A DNA stretch of 64,000 nucleotides from Chitinophaga caseinilytica. GTDB lineage: Bacteria; Bacteroidota; Bacteroidia; Chitinophagales; Chitinophagaceae. Positions 1 to 7,824 of this stretch are shown here, in pieces. Positions within the stretch are counted from its first letter, which is position 1. Every line of letters begins with the position of its first letter. The translations under genes were made by a program, and so were the position numbers. The DNA lies in the NCBI RefSeq assembly GCF_038396765.1, contig NZ_CP150096.1, positions 3,269,001 to 3,333,000 of the forward strand, written 5' to 3'. Below the pieces are notes generated by a model. It was not told where the DNA came from. It made no database searches and saw nothing but the letters and a program-made list of their open reading frames with translations.

Positions 1-711
1 AGTATCGGACAGACGACCGCAAAATTGTTCCTCGACGAAGGCGCCAAAGTGGTGCTGGTAGACCTGGATGAAGGAGCGCTGAAAAAGATCACCGGAGAAT
101 TGGGCCCCAACGCGGCTTATGTGTCGGCAGACGTGACGAAGTCTGAAGACGTAAAAAAATACGCGGAAGAAGCGGTGAAGAAATTCGGGAAGATCGACGT
201 GTTCTTCAACAACGCCGGTATCGAAGGGGCCGTGGCGCCCATCACCGAGTTCCCGGAAGACGTGTTCGATAAAGTGATGGCCGTGAACGTGAAAGGCGTG
301 TTCCTGGGATGCAAATACGTGCTCCCGCAGATGAACGACGGCGCCAGCATGATCATCACCTCCTCCGTGGCCGGCCTGGGCGGTTCGCCCGAATTCGTGG
401 CCTATGTTACCTCCAAACACGCGACCCTCGGCATCATGAAAACCGCTGCGCTGGAAGCGGCGGCCCGAAAGATCCGCGTGAACTCCATCCACCCCTCGCC
501 GGTCAACAACCGGATGATGCGCTCCATCGAAGAAAGCTACGCGCCCGGTAATGCGGCGGAAATGCAGAAAGGCTTCGCCGCGGGGATTCCCCTCGGCCGG
601 TATGCAGAGCCCATCGAAATCGCGAAACTGGTGCTGTTCCTCGGGTCAGACGACAGCCAGTTCATCACCGGCGCACAATATGTGATAGACGGTGGTTCCA
701 ACGCCAAATAG
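1..711 (+). CDS. SDR-family NAD(P)-dependent oxidoreductase, 5' truncated
   Basis: The reading frame is open from base 1, so the start lies upstream of the window. The first visible residues (SIGQTTAKLF) match the end of the TGxxxGIG dinucleotide-binding motif, so only about 10-20 residues are missing. An acidic residue after the second beta strand (VLVDLDEG) suggests NAD(H) preference. The NNAG motif is at about residues 70-73 of the fragment, the catalytic serine in ITSSVAG at about 121-122, and the YxxxK pair at Y135/K139. The C-terminal FITGAQYVIDGG segment is typical of classical 250-residue SDRs. The substrate cannot be read from sequence. A rho-independent terminator follows directly. 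Confidence 0.93.
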   Translation, partial: SIGQTTAKLFLDEGAKVVLVDLDEGALKKITGELGPNAAYVSADVTKSEDVKKYAEEAVKKFGKIDVFFNNAGIEGAVAPITEFPEDVFDKVMAVNVKGVFLGCKYVLPQMNDGASMIITSSVAGLGGSPEFVAYVTSKHATLGIMKTAALEAAARKIRVNSIHPSPVNNRMMRSIEESYAPGNAAEMQKGFAAGIPLGRYAEPIEIAKLVLFLGSDDSQFITGAQYVIDGGSNAK

Positions 712-731
712 CAAATGCTCGCACTTATACG

Positions 732-767
732 AAAGCGGCTCCCGGATGTTCCGGGGCCGCTTTTTTT
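732..767 (+). terminator. rho-independent terminator after the SDR gene
   Basis: The arms AAAGCGGC and CCGG pair with CCGG and GCCGCTTT around a short loop (ATGTT), with one bulged T at 740, and a run of seven T follows. It ends transcription about 20 bases past the SDR stop and isolates that gene from the DinB-like gene. Confidence 0.85.
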
Positions 768-793
768 CTTGATGGCCATATCGATAAATACAA

Positions 794-824
794 TTTGACT
801 GAATGGTTTAAAAAGGTACATTTG
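794..824 (+). promoter_or_regulatory. Bacteroidota-type promoter of the DinB-like gene
   Basis: TTTG at 794-797 and TACATTTG at 817-824 are separated by 19 bases. This matches the known Bacteroidota housekeeping consensus of TTTG and TAnnTTTG with about 19 bases between them. The ATG of the next gene is 17 bases further on, which implies a very short leader. Confidence 0.72.
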
Positions 825-841
825 ATGAAAATTGTACGACG

Positions 842-1312
842 ATGACACAAGGATCCCCCGAAAAGGAAATATGGTCGGCCTGGGCGAAACTGCTCGACCG
901 CGATCTGAAGAAACTCCACGAAGAGATCGCTGCTTTCAAAAGCGAAGAAAACGTATGGAAAACGATCGGCTCCATCATTAACCCGGCCGGAACGCTTTGC
1001 CTGCACCTTACCGGTTCGCTGAACCATTTTGTGGGCAATACCATGGGCAATACGGGTTTCGTGCGCGACCGCGAAGGCGAATTCGCCAACAGGAACATCC
1101 CCCGCGAAACTATGCTCCGCGACCTCGACGCCTGCCGGGAAATGGTGGTGAAAACGCTGAATGCCCAGCCCGAAGGGACCCTCACGGCCACATTCCCCCG
1201 CAAATTCATGGAGCAGGACGTTACGTACGCCTGGTTCCTGAGCCACATCCTTACGCACCTGAGCTATCATCTCGGCCAGGTGAATTACCTCCGCCGGGCG
1301 TTGGAAGGGTGA
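842..1312 (+). CDS. DinB-like / DUF1572 family protein
   Basis: A 156-residue protein with the fold signature of the DinB/YfiT metalloenzyme superfamily: a four-helix bundle with histidines where this family binds a divalent metal (H55 in the LCLHL segment, H139 and H143 in the LTHLSYHLGQVNYLR helix). It ends with the typical GQVxYLRR motif. Relatives include thiol-dependent transferases, but most members of this subgroup (DUF1572) have no assigned reaction. It is probably cytoplasmic, since no signal peptide is seen. It has its own promoter and looks monocistronic. The family is clear; the reaction is unknown. Confidence 0.88.
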   Translation: MTQGSPEKEIWSAWAKLLDRDLKKLHEEIAAFKSEENVWKTIGSIINPAGTLCLHLTGSLNHFVGNTMGNTGFVRDREGEFANRNIPRETMLRDLDACREMVVKTLNAQPEGTLTATFPRKFMEQDVTYAWFLSHILTHLSYHLGQVNYLRRALEG

Positions 1313-1366
1313 TGATGGGAAATGTGAAGGACTTGGCGTAATTTCAGGGAACCAATCCCTTCGCCT

Positions 1367-1939
1367 ATGCCGCAATTCACCTTGAAACCCTTCCTGTTTT
1401 TCAGAACGGTCCTTTTTTACCTGGCCGCCACGATCGCGTGGACGGTTGCCGCTATTCGTACCCAGGAATTCGGGGAACCCGGTGAGGGCTTCATCCTGGA
1501 GCTGGGATATTTGCTGATCCTGGGGTTTTCGCTGGTTGTGGGTATGCGCAACTTTCGATCGGGGATGCTGGTGATGATTCCTGCCGGCGTGATCCTGATT
1601 TTCCTCATCGCTACATTTGTTTTGGGCCTGGCCTTGCTGGCGATGCATGCGCCGGTATGGATATATTTTATCATGAACGCTGCATTCGTCTCCGTTGCCA
1701 TGACATGGTTGATCGATTGGTGGGACGAACTTTCCTTCCGGAAATGGACGATCGTGCTGACCGGGGGATGTTTGCTGATCGGGTACTTGTTGATCGGCGT
1801 ATGTAAGTCGGCGCTGGAAGAAGAATTTAATATTAAAGCGAGGATGTCTATGTTCCTCATTTTTCAGACTGTACTGATCATTCCGCTGGCGTTCGGTATG
1901 GCGGTAGAGAAGTTAGGAGCGGAGCAGGAAAATATGTAA
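1367..1939 (+). CDS. multi-pass membrane protein, paralog 1 of 3
   Basis: A 190-residue, very hydrophobic protein with about six predicted membrane spans (near residues 9-31, 44-62, 66-94, 97-120, 127-149 and 160-180). I do not recognise a named family. It shares its layout and several anchor points with the next two genes: an N-terminal FxxRT segment, a G-M-x-x-F/R loop after span 2, and a closing F-L-I-F-x-x-L-I-I-P-L-A-x-G-M-A block. The three were therefore probably born by tandem duplication. Function unknown; in the inner membrane. Confidence 0.8.
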   Translation: MPQFTLKPFLFFRTVLFYLAATIAWTVAAIRTQEFGEPGEGFILELGYLLILGFSLVVGMRNFRSGMLVMIPAGVILIFLIATFVLGLALLAMHAPVWIYFIMNAAFVSVAMTWLIDWWDELSFRKWTIVLTGGCLLIGYLLIGVCKSALEEEFNIKARMSMFLIFQTVLIIPLAFGMAVEKLGAEQENM

Positions 1940-1981
1940 TTCGCATAACTAGCGAACAATGCCAATGTTAAATTCTAACCT

Positions 1982-2536
1982 ATGAAATCTATCACTTTCA
2001 ACCGGCCTGTATTTCAGCGAACTTTGGGTGTTTATGTAGTGGGCACATTTGTCGTGCTTGCGCTGAGCGTGCTTTTGCGGCTTTCCACCATTTATAATGA
2101 AATGCTCGTATTGCTGGCGTTGTTCCTCGTTTTACCGGTAAGCCTGGTTTGGGGGATGGGGAAATTCCGGCCGGTGACGTTGCTATTGGTCCCGGTTGCG
2201 GTAGCCTTGTTTCTGTTCAATTCTTTTGGATTGATGGGGATCGTCAGCAGCCTAACTGATGCGCGTTGGGTATATGCGGTGGCGGCATCACTGTTGACGG
2301 CGGCGGTATTTACCTTGCTGGTAGACCGCTGGCATAAGGTGGCTTTCCGGTGGCAGACGATGCTGGGTACGGAAGTGGGGATGGCAGTGGCCTATGTGAT
2401 TATTGATTATTTAGAGCGGCAGCGGCTCGACCTGGGTATGATTGGCAATTCGTCGGTATTTCTGATCTTCCATACCCTCATCATCCTTCCATTGGCGTTG
2501 GGAATGGCAGTGGGGAAGAAGGAAGTAACGGCTTGA
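1982..2536 (+). CDS. multi-pass membrane protein, paralog 2 of 3
   Basis: A 184-residue protein starting MKSITFN, with six hydrophobic stretches and the same closing block as its neighbours (FLIFHTLIILPLALGMAVG). It lies 42 bases after paralog 1, so the two are probably co-transcribed. Identity between paralogs is low outside the ends, which points to an old duplication. No catalytic or binding motif is visible; function unknown. Confidence 0.8.
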   Translation: MKSITFNRPVFQRTLGVYVVGTFVVLALSVLLRLSTIYNEMLVLLALFLVLPVSLVWGMGKFRPVTLLLVPVAVALFLFNSFGLMGIVSSLTDARWVYAVAASLLTAAVFTLLVDRWHKVAFRWQTMLGTEVGMAVAYVIIDYLERQRLDLGMIGNSSVFLIFHTLIILPLALGMAVGKKEVTA

Positions 2537-2563
2537 TGTATACTGATGCAGAAAAAAGCAATA

Positions 2564-3115
2564 ATGAAATCAATCACATTCAATTGGCAGGATTTTTCGC
2601 GCACGATGGTTATTTACGTGGTGGCTACGATATTGTTTCTGGCCATCCGCAGCACTTCTCTGGAGCTTGGTGGCAAAGCTGATTTCGCTTTTTTCCTGGT
2701 TTTCCCGCTAAGCCTGATATTAGGCATGCGGCCGTTCAGTTGGTTTAGCCTCGCGTTGATCCCGATAACGCTGGGAATTTGTGCTGTCACGGGATTTTTT
2801 ATTTTGGGAGGACTGAATCATGGGGGAACGAGTTTTTGGGGATTGTATTTATTTTCTTCGTTGATGACCGCTGGCTTCGTCGTTGGGGTGCTACATTTTT
2901 GCAGGCCAATGCGCTACCCGGTGTGGGTGTTTGTGGCTACTGCCGGTTTCAAAATGATCGCTTTCTGGGTTTTTCAGGCGCATTATATGTTGAGGGATAC
3001 AGCCACCGATAATTTCAACATATTTCTGCTGTTCAATTCCCTGATGGTATTGCCGCTGGCGACGGGTATGGCGCTGGAAAGCAAGGGCAGCCTGCCGGAA
3101 GAGGCGGTGGCATAA
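2564..3115 (+). CDS. multi-pass membrane protein, paralog 3 of 3
   Basis: I place the start at 2564, not at the in-frame ATG 18 bases earlier, because the protein then begins MKSITFNWQDFSRT, aligning with the MKSITFN start of paralog 2. It has 183 residues and about six membrane spans, and the terminal motif FLLFNSLMVLPLATGMALE matches the other two copies. It is the last gene of a three-gene run. Function unknown. Confidence 0.78.
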   Translation: MKSITFNWQDFSRTMVIYVVATILFLAIRSTSLELGGKADFAFFLVFPLSLILGMRPFSWFSLALIPITLGICAVTGFFILGGLNHGGTSFWGLYLFSSLMTAGFVVGVLHFCRPMRYPVWVFVATAGFKMIAFWVFQAHYMLRDTATDNFNIFLLFNSLMVLPLATGMALESKGSLPEEAVA

Positions 3116-3139
3116 AAAAGGACCCACCGTTCCGGTGGG
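3114..3139 (-). terminator. terminator of the TetA-like exporter gene
   Basis: A 7-bp stem (CCCACCG/CGGTGGG, 3123-3129 with 3133-3139) is followed on the minus strand by TCC and six T. It sits 27 bases beyond the stop of the minus-strand exporter and abuts the stop codon of the plus-strand membrane protein, so it separates two convergent units. Confidence 0.78.
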
Positions 3140-3165
3140 CCCCATATTCAATTTCGTATCCTTAA

Positions 3166-4443
3166 TTAGTGTAAAGGCATTTCCGTAGCCGCCTGTGTTT
3201 GCTCGAGCACATGCCCGACGGAGGGATTCGACTTCTCCCGCATGAACACCCGCTTGATGATCACGATGCTCAGCCCCATGAAAACGGCGCCGATAATAAA
3301 GTGGATCCCCGGGAAATGGAACGGCGCCTTCACCGAAGTGAAATAAGCGAACGTACCGTTCATGATCAACGGCCCGAAGATGGTGGTGAGGCTCATCAGG
3401 CTGGTAAGCCCTCCCTGGAGCTCACCCTGCTGGTTGGCCGGCACGTGCCCGGCGATAACCGATTGCAGGGAAGGGCCGCAAATCCCGCCCAAACAGTAGG
3501 GCACAAGAAAAGCAAACATCATCCAGCTTTGGTTGGCAAATGCGAAAAGTACCATTCCGAGCGTATACAGCCCCAATCCCACATAAATACTCCTTTCGTT
3601 CCCGATTTTCGGGACGATCACCCGGGTAAGCCCGCCCTGCACGGCGCCCACCAGTACGCCTACGAGCGCCAGCGACCAGCCTACCATATCAGAATGCCAG
3701 CCGAAGCGGTATTGGGTAAAGAAGTTCCAGTTGCCCTGCACCGCCTGGCTGCCCAGGTAAATGAGGAAGAAAGCGACCGACAGCCCGGCGATCTCGGGGT
3801 GGCGGGTGAGGAATTTCAGGGAGCCGAAAGGGTTGGCGCGCTTCCAGTCGAACGGCCGGCGGTTTTCCTTCGCCAGCGATTCGGGCAGCAGGAAGTAACC
3901 GTAGATGCAGTTGATGAGGCAAAGCACGGCCGCGGCGTAGAACGGTGCGCGCAGACCGAATTTGGCGAGCAGCCCGCCCAGCGCAGGCCCCAACACGAAA
4001 CCCAGGCCAAAGGCCGCCCCGATCATCCCGAAGTTCTTGGCGCGGGAGGTCTCGTCTGTGCTCACATCAGCTATATAGGCCGAAGCTGTGGTAAAGCTCG
4101 CCCCGGTAATCCCCGCGATGATTCGGCCCGCGAACAGCCAGCCATATGTTGGTGCCATGGCCAGGATAATATAGTCGATACCAAAGCCCAGCAGCGAAAT
4201 CAGCAGGATGGGCCGGCGGCCGTAGCGGTCGCTCAGGTTGCCCACCAGCGGCGCGCAGATGAATTGCATGATGGCGAAAACGGACAGCAGCAGCCCGCCA
4301 TAGGTACTGGCCTCATTCAGCGGAATACCCTTCAGCTCGGCGATCAGGTCGGCCATTACCGGGATGATCAGCCCGAAACCCATCACGTCGATCAGTAGTG
4401 TTACGAAAATAAAGGCCAACGCCCCTTTCTTGTTTGATTGCAT
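3166..4443 (-). CDS. TCR/Tet-family MFS exporter (TetA-like)
   Basis: A 425-residue protein with twelve predicted membrane spans. MFS motif A is GNLSDRYGRRP (about residues 68-78) and antiporter motif C is GFVLGPALGG (about 148-157); both are hallmarks of the drug:H+ antiporter group that contains TetA. A cytoplasmic central loop follows span 6. The family exports tetracyclines or other small hydrophobic compounds from the inner membrane, but most such chromosomal copies in Bacteroidota have unproven substrates. It stands alone, downstream of an unusual dyad-plus-promoter element at 4573-4608. A second TAnnTTTG box (TATTTTTG on the minus strand, 4463-4470) lies closer to the start. Confidence 0.88.
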   Translation of the reverse strand: MQSNKKGALAFIFVTLLIDVMGFGLIIPVMADLIAELKGIPLNEASTYGGLLLSVFAIMQFICAPLVGNLSDRYGRRPILLISLLGFGIDYIILAMAPTYGWLFAGRIIAGITGASFTTASAYIADVSTDETSRAKNFGMIGAAFGLGFVLGPALGGLLAKFGLRAPFYAAAVLCLINCIYGYFLLPESLAKENRRPFDWKRANPFGSLKFLTRHPEIAGLSVAFFLIYLGSQAVQGNWNFFTQYRFGWHSDMVGWSLALVGVLVGAVQGGLTRVIVPKIGNERSIYVGLGLYTLGMVLFAFANQSWMMFAFLVPYCLGGICGPSLQSVIAGHVPANQQGELQGGLTSLMSLTTIFGPLIMNGTFAYFTSVKAPFHFPGIHFIIGAVFMGLSIVIIKRVFMREKSNPSVGHVLEQTQAATEMPLH

Positions 4444-4572
4444 ATAGTGGTTTTACAGATTCCAAAAATAATCCCGGCAAATCAGATTGAAGGGGCGCAA
4501 ACGCGACAATTTTAGGGTATTTTAAAACTTCCCTGAAAAGTACAACCGCGGCTTCCCTTCGTCTTTTCAAGA

Positions 4573-4608
4573 CAAAGTTAAACCGCGGTTTTGACAGCCT
4601 TATGTCAG
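4573..4608 (-). promoter_or_regulatory. 18-bp dyad operator plus TAnnTTTG box before the exporter
   Basis: Read on the minus strand, CTGACATAAGGCTGTCAA (4608-4591) is followed after exactly 10 bases by TAACTTTG (4580-4573). The dyad arms are TGACA/TGTCA. The same 18 bases and the same 10-base spacing to a TAnnTTTG box occur at 17815-17850. No TTTG box is found at the usual -33 distance; the dyad occupies that place, suggesting an activator-dependent promoter. The spacer here is part of a second perfect palindrome (AAACCGCGGTTT, 4580-4591). Confidence 0.6.
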
Positions 4609-4618
4609 CAGTAATTTT

Positions 4619-6526
4619 CTACGCAACCGATTTTTCCATCACCTGTTCCTGCGTGCTTTTTCCGATGGTAGCCATAAACCGGTCGTATTCGATCGATTCT
4701 TTGTTCATTTTGTCGTACCAGTTCTTTTTCAGGATCAGGGTGGTAATGCCCAGCACGAGGACGGTACTGAGGAGCGACAATTTGTGTTGCAGCACGATGT
4801 ACATGGGCAGCAGGGTAAGGGCGCATTGCCAAACGATCCCCACGCCGATGTTCACCATATCCCGCCGGAAGTTCCTGTTCGGTTGCAGGCCGGGGTAACG
4901 CGCCATGGCCTTCGCCGCCACCGGCCCCCAGAAGCCCCAGGGCCGCACGCGCACATAAAACTCCACGAGCGTATCCTCATCCACCGGCGGCGAACTGTAT
5001 GTGCCGATCAGGCAACCTGCCAGCGATACAACGAGCATGAGGGGGAAATAATACAACGGCAGGGTATTGGGGAATAGCAAGGGTACGAACATCGCCGCGA
5101 TGATCCCCGCCGCCATGCCCCAGAAGAACCCGAAACCGTTAAAGCGCCACCAATGCCACTTGAGCACGTTCGCCGCGATATAGCCGCCATACAGCGCGGA
5201 AACGATCCATTGCAGGATGGTATTGATATTTTGCAGGTAAAAGCCCACGCAGGTGCTGAAGATCACCACTACCGCCGAAATGATATAGCTGGCGCGGATC
5301 TGGGTTTTCACCGGCGCTTTGGGATTGATGTACCGCAGATAGATGTCGTTGATCAGGTATGCCGGCGCGGCGTTGACGGTGGAGGCAAAGGTGGAAATGA
5401 ACGCCGCCAGCAAACTGGCCAGCAGCAATCCCGTCAATCCCGCATACGAAAACTGGCTGATCGCCCGGGGAAGGATGGTCTCGAAGTCGATGCCGTTGCC
5501 CATCTGCCGGAAATCGTCGCTGAAAAATACGATCGCCAGCACGGTGAACCCCATGATCATCAGGTATCTCGGGAACAGGAGGAACACGGAAACCGATGCG
5601 CTCATGAGCGAAGCCTCGCGCGGGTTGCGGCACGCCAGGATCTTCTGCATGTCGTAGCTGGGCGCAGGCCCGGCCATGCTGAAGAATATCCCCTTGAAGA
5701 GCATCATCATCACGAATATGGCGAACAATCCGTACTGGTCGCCGCTGATCTTGTCCATGATCGCCGGGATGTGGTTACTCCAGTCCAGCCCCAGCTCCCA
5801 GCCAAAGAAAGGTGTATCCCATCCGGCCGGGACTTTCGCCGCCAAAGCTTCCGGGCTCACTGCGTTGATGGCCGTTACGGCGATGGTAATGCCGGAAATC
5901 GTCATGATGGTGAATTGCACGGCATCGGCCCATACGATCCCTTCCATCCCGCCCATGATCACATACAGGGTGGCGATGCTGGTAAAGAAAATCCCGTACA
6001 GGTGAGGGACGTACTCAGGGGCTACGTAAAAAGGAACGTAATTGGAAATAATGTCCCACGGCAGGAAAACCTCGATGAACTTGCCTACACCGATAAATCC
6101 GTAGCAGAGGAACCCTACCACGCCGATCACCGCGTAACAAACTACCACCCCGTGCGCCAGCCCGGCGCCGTTGCCGAACCCGAAGCGCGTCCGGATCCAT
6201 TCGGCGCCGGTCCGCGCATTGCTGCGCCGCAGCCACATGGAGAGGTACACCATCATGAAAATCTGGTTGAATACCGGCCACAGCCAGGGCACCCACAAGC
6301 TTTTCAGGCCGTATACGAACGCCAGGTATACCATCCACATCGTCCCCGAAATGTCGAACATCCCGGATGCGTCGGACAAGCCCAGCATATACCAGGGCAG
6401 CTTTTTGCCGCCGAGGAAATAGCCATCGAGATTCCGGGCGGCCCGTTTTTTCACGATGAGGCCGATCACCACCATGGCGGCGAGATATACGGCGATTATG
6501 ATCAAGTCGATTAATGCGATCTTCAT
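4619..6526 (-). CDS. sodium:solute symporter (SSS) family transporter
   Basis: A 635-residue integral membrane protein with 13-15 hydrophobic segments. The N-terminal region (YLAAMVVIGLIVKKRAARNLDGYFLGGKKLPW in outline) and the GMFDISGTMW segment around residue 55-65 are typical of Na+/solute symporters of the SSS family. These proteins import sugars, amino acids, nucleosides or vitamins with Na+. It lies 39 bases after the GH130 phosphorylase, so its likely role is uptake of the oligosaccharide that enzyme splits, or of a related sugar (inference from context). The stop is 10 bases from the exporter's operator. Confidence 0.88.
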   Translation of the reverse strand: MKIALIDLIIIAVYLAAMVVIGLIVKKRAARNLDGYFLGGKKLPWYMLGLSDASGMFDISGTMWMVYLAFVYGLKSLWVPWLWPVFNQIFMMVYLSMWLRRSNARTGAEWIRTRFGFGNGAGLAHGVVVCYAVIGVVGFLCYGFIGVGKFIEVFLPWDIISNYVPFYVAPEYVPHLYGIFFTSIATLYVIMGGMEGIVWADAVQFTIMTISGITIAVTAINAVSPEALAAKVPAGWDTPFFGWELGLDWSNHIPAIMDKISGDQYGLFAIFVMMMLFKGIFFSMAGPAPSYDMQKILACRNPREASLMSASVSVFLLFPRYLMIMGFTVLAIVFFSDDFRQMGNGIDFETILPRAISQFSYAGLTGLLLASLLAAFISTFASTVNAAPAYLINDIYLRYINPKAPVKTQIRASYIISAVVVIFSTCVGFYLQNINTILQWIVSALYGGYIAANVLKWHWWRFNGFGFFWGMAAGIIAAMFVPLLFPNTLPLYYFPLMLVVSLAGCLIGTYSSPPVDEDTLVEFYVRVRPWGFWGPVAAKAMARYPGLQPNRNFRRDMVNIGVGIVWQCALTLLPMYIVLQHKLSLLSTVLVLGITTLILKKNWYDKMNKESIEYDRFMATIGKSTQEQVMEKSVA

Positions 6527-6565
6527 TGTCTGGTGTTCCTTGTAACGTGGTAAAAGGCGGTAAAG

Positions 6566-7777
6566 TTAGATGAATTTAGGACTGGCGGAAGACTTTTCCT
6601 TTTGCTGCTCGAATGCCAGGTTCCGGTCGATCAGCTCGTTGATCCGCTGAACGGAGGAAGCCGACCGCAGGCCGTCTTCCGGCGTATGGAGGCAGTAATC
6701 CAGCAGTTTATCGACGGTGGTGGTGGCCACATGCATCCGCGTGTCGCTGGAAGCGTAGTAGATGTACACCGTCCCGTCGTCGTCGCAGATCCAGCCGTTG
6801 GAGAAAAGTACGTTGGATACGTCTCCTACGCGCTCCATGTCTTCCGGCGCCATGAGGTACCCCGCCGGTTCCGCGATCTGGCGGGAAGGCTCGTCGAGCG
6901 CCGTGAGGTAGAGGTACAGCACGTACCGGAGCCCCGCCGCGCAGGCGCGCACGCCGTGGGCAAGGTGCAGCCATCCTTTGGAAGTCTTGATGGGATGGGG
7001 GCCTTCGCCGTTCTTCAGTTCTTTTATCGTGTGGTAAAATCTTCTGTTGATGATCGATTCCTGCTCCACAACAGGATGGAGAATGTCTTTGACCAGCGCC
7101 CAGCCGATGCCGCCGCCGCGCCCGGCCATGATGAAATCGTCTTGCGGACGGGTATAGAACGCATAGCAGCCATCTACGAATTCAGGATGCAACACCACGT
7201 TGCGCTGCTGGCTGGTTGAGCGCAGGTTGGGCAGGCGCTCCCAGGCCTGGAAGTCTTTCGTCCGTACGATGCCTGCGCTGGCCATGGCGGTAGACAGATC
7301 GCCGGGCGCCGCATCGGGGTGATGGCGCTCGCTGCAGAACACGCCGTAGATCCAGCCGTCTTCATGCGCCGTGAGGCGGATGTCGTACACGTTGGTTTCG
7401 TGGGGATCGGTGTCCGGCAATTCCACGGGCCGCGGCCAGAACCGGAACTGGTCGGTACCGTTCGGGCTTTCCGCGATAGCAAAAAAGGATTTCCTGTCTA
7501 CCCCTTCCACGCGCACCATCATGAGGTATTTTCCGTTCCATTTGATGGCGCCGGCGTTCATGGTGGTATTGACGCCGATGCGTTCCATACAGTGCGGGTT
7601 CGACTGCGGGTTCTGGTCGTACCGCCAGTTAAGCGGAATATGTTCGTGGGTGATGACCGGGTTGCGGTATCGCTGCACGACGCCGTTGTGGTACGAAGCG
7701 GGAGAGTTAGGCTGGGCCAGCAGGGCCTCCTGTCGCTGAACGAGGGTTTCCCAGCGTTGCTGAAACTGGTCTTTCAT
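6566..7777 (-). CDS. GH130 phosphorylase, probable 4-O-beta-D-mannosyl-D-glucose phosphorylase
   Basis: A 403-residue cytoplasmic enzyme. I use the ATG at 7777 because AAGGA stands 7 bases before it; the longer frame would need a TTG. The sequence follows the GH130 subfamily-1 pattern: the RYRNPVIT N-terminus, the [11 protein letters not shown] segment near residue 74, and the [10 protein letters not shown] segment with the probable general acid D132, matching Asp131 of the Bacteroides fragilis enzyme. That enzyme splits mannosyl-glucose with phosphate to mannose 1-phosphate and glucose in mannan breakdown. No signal peptide, as expected. It lies between an arylsulfotransferase-like gene and an Na+ symporter. 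The family is certain; exact disaccharide specificity is inferred. Confidence 0.87.
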   Translation of the reverse strand: MKDQFQQRWETLVQRQEALLAQPNSPASYHNGVVQRYRNPVITHEHIPLNWRYDQNPQSNPHCMERIGVNTTMNAGAIKWNGKYLMMVRVEGVDRKSFFAIAESPNGTDQFRFWPRPVELPDTDPHETNVYDIRLTAHEDGWIYGVFCSERHHPDAAPGDLSTAMASAGIVRTKDFQAWERLPNLRSTSQQRNVVLHPEFVDGCYAFYTRPQDDFIMAGRGGGIGWALVKDILHPVVEQESIINRRFYHTIKELKNGEGPHPIKTSKGWLHLAHGVRACAAGLRYVLYLYLTALDEPSRQIAEPAGYLMAPEDMERVGDVSNVLFSNGWICDDDGTVYIYYASSDTRMHVATTTVDKLLDYCLHTPEDGLRSASSVQRINELIDRNLAFEQQKEKSSASPKFI

Positions 7778-7824
7778 GTGTTTTCCTTTCTTCTGCAATT
7801 GTTAAAAGTCCAAAAATCTGTTGT

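Noticed and set aside
4313..4570. 85-codon minus-strand frame beginning just after the operator module
   Set aside because: It overlaps the exporter gene start in another frame and would begin upstream of any start site set by the TAACTTTG box.
5153..6514. 453-codon plus-strand frame
   Set aside because: Antisense to the SSS symporter; His/Arg-rich product typical of shadow frames.
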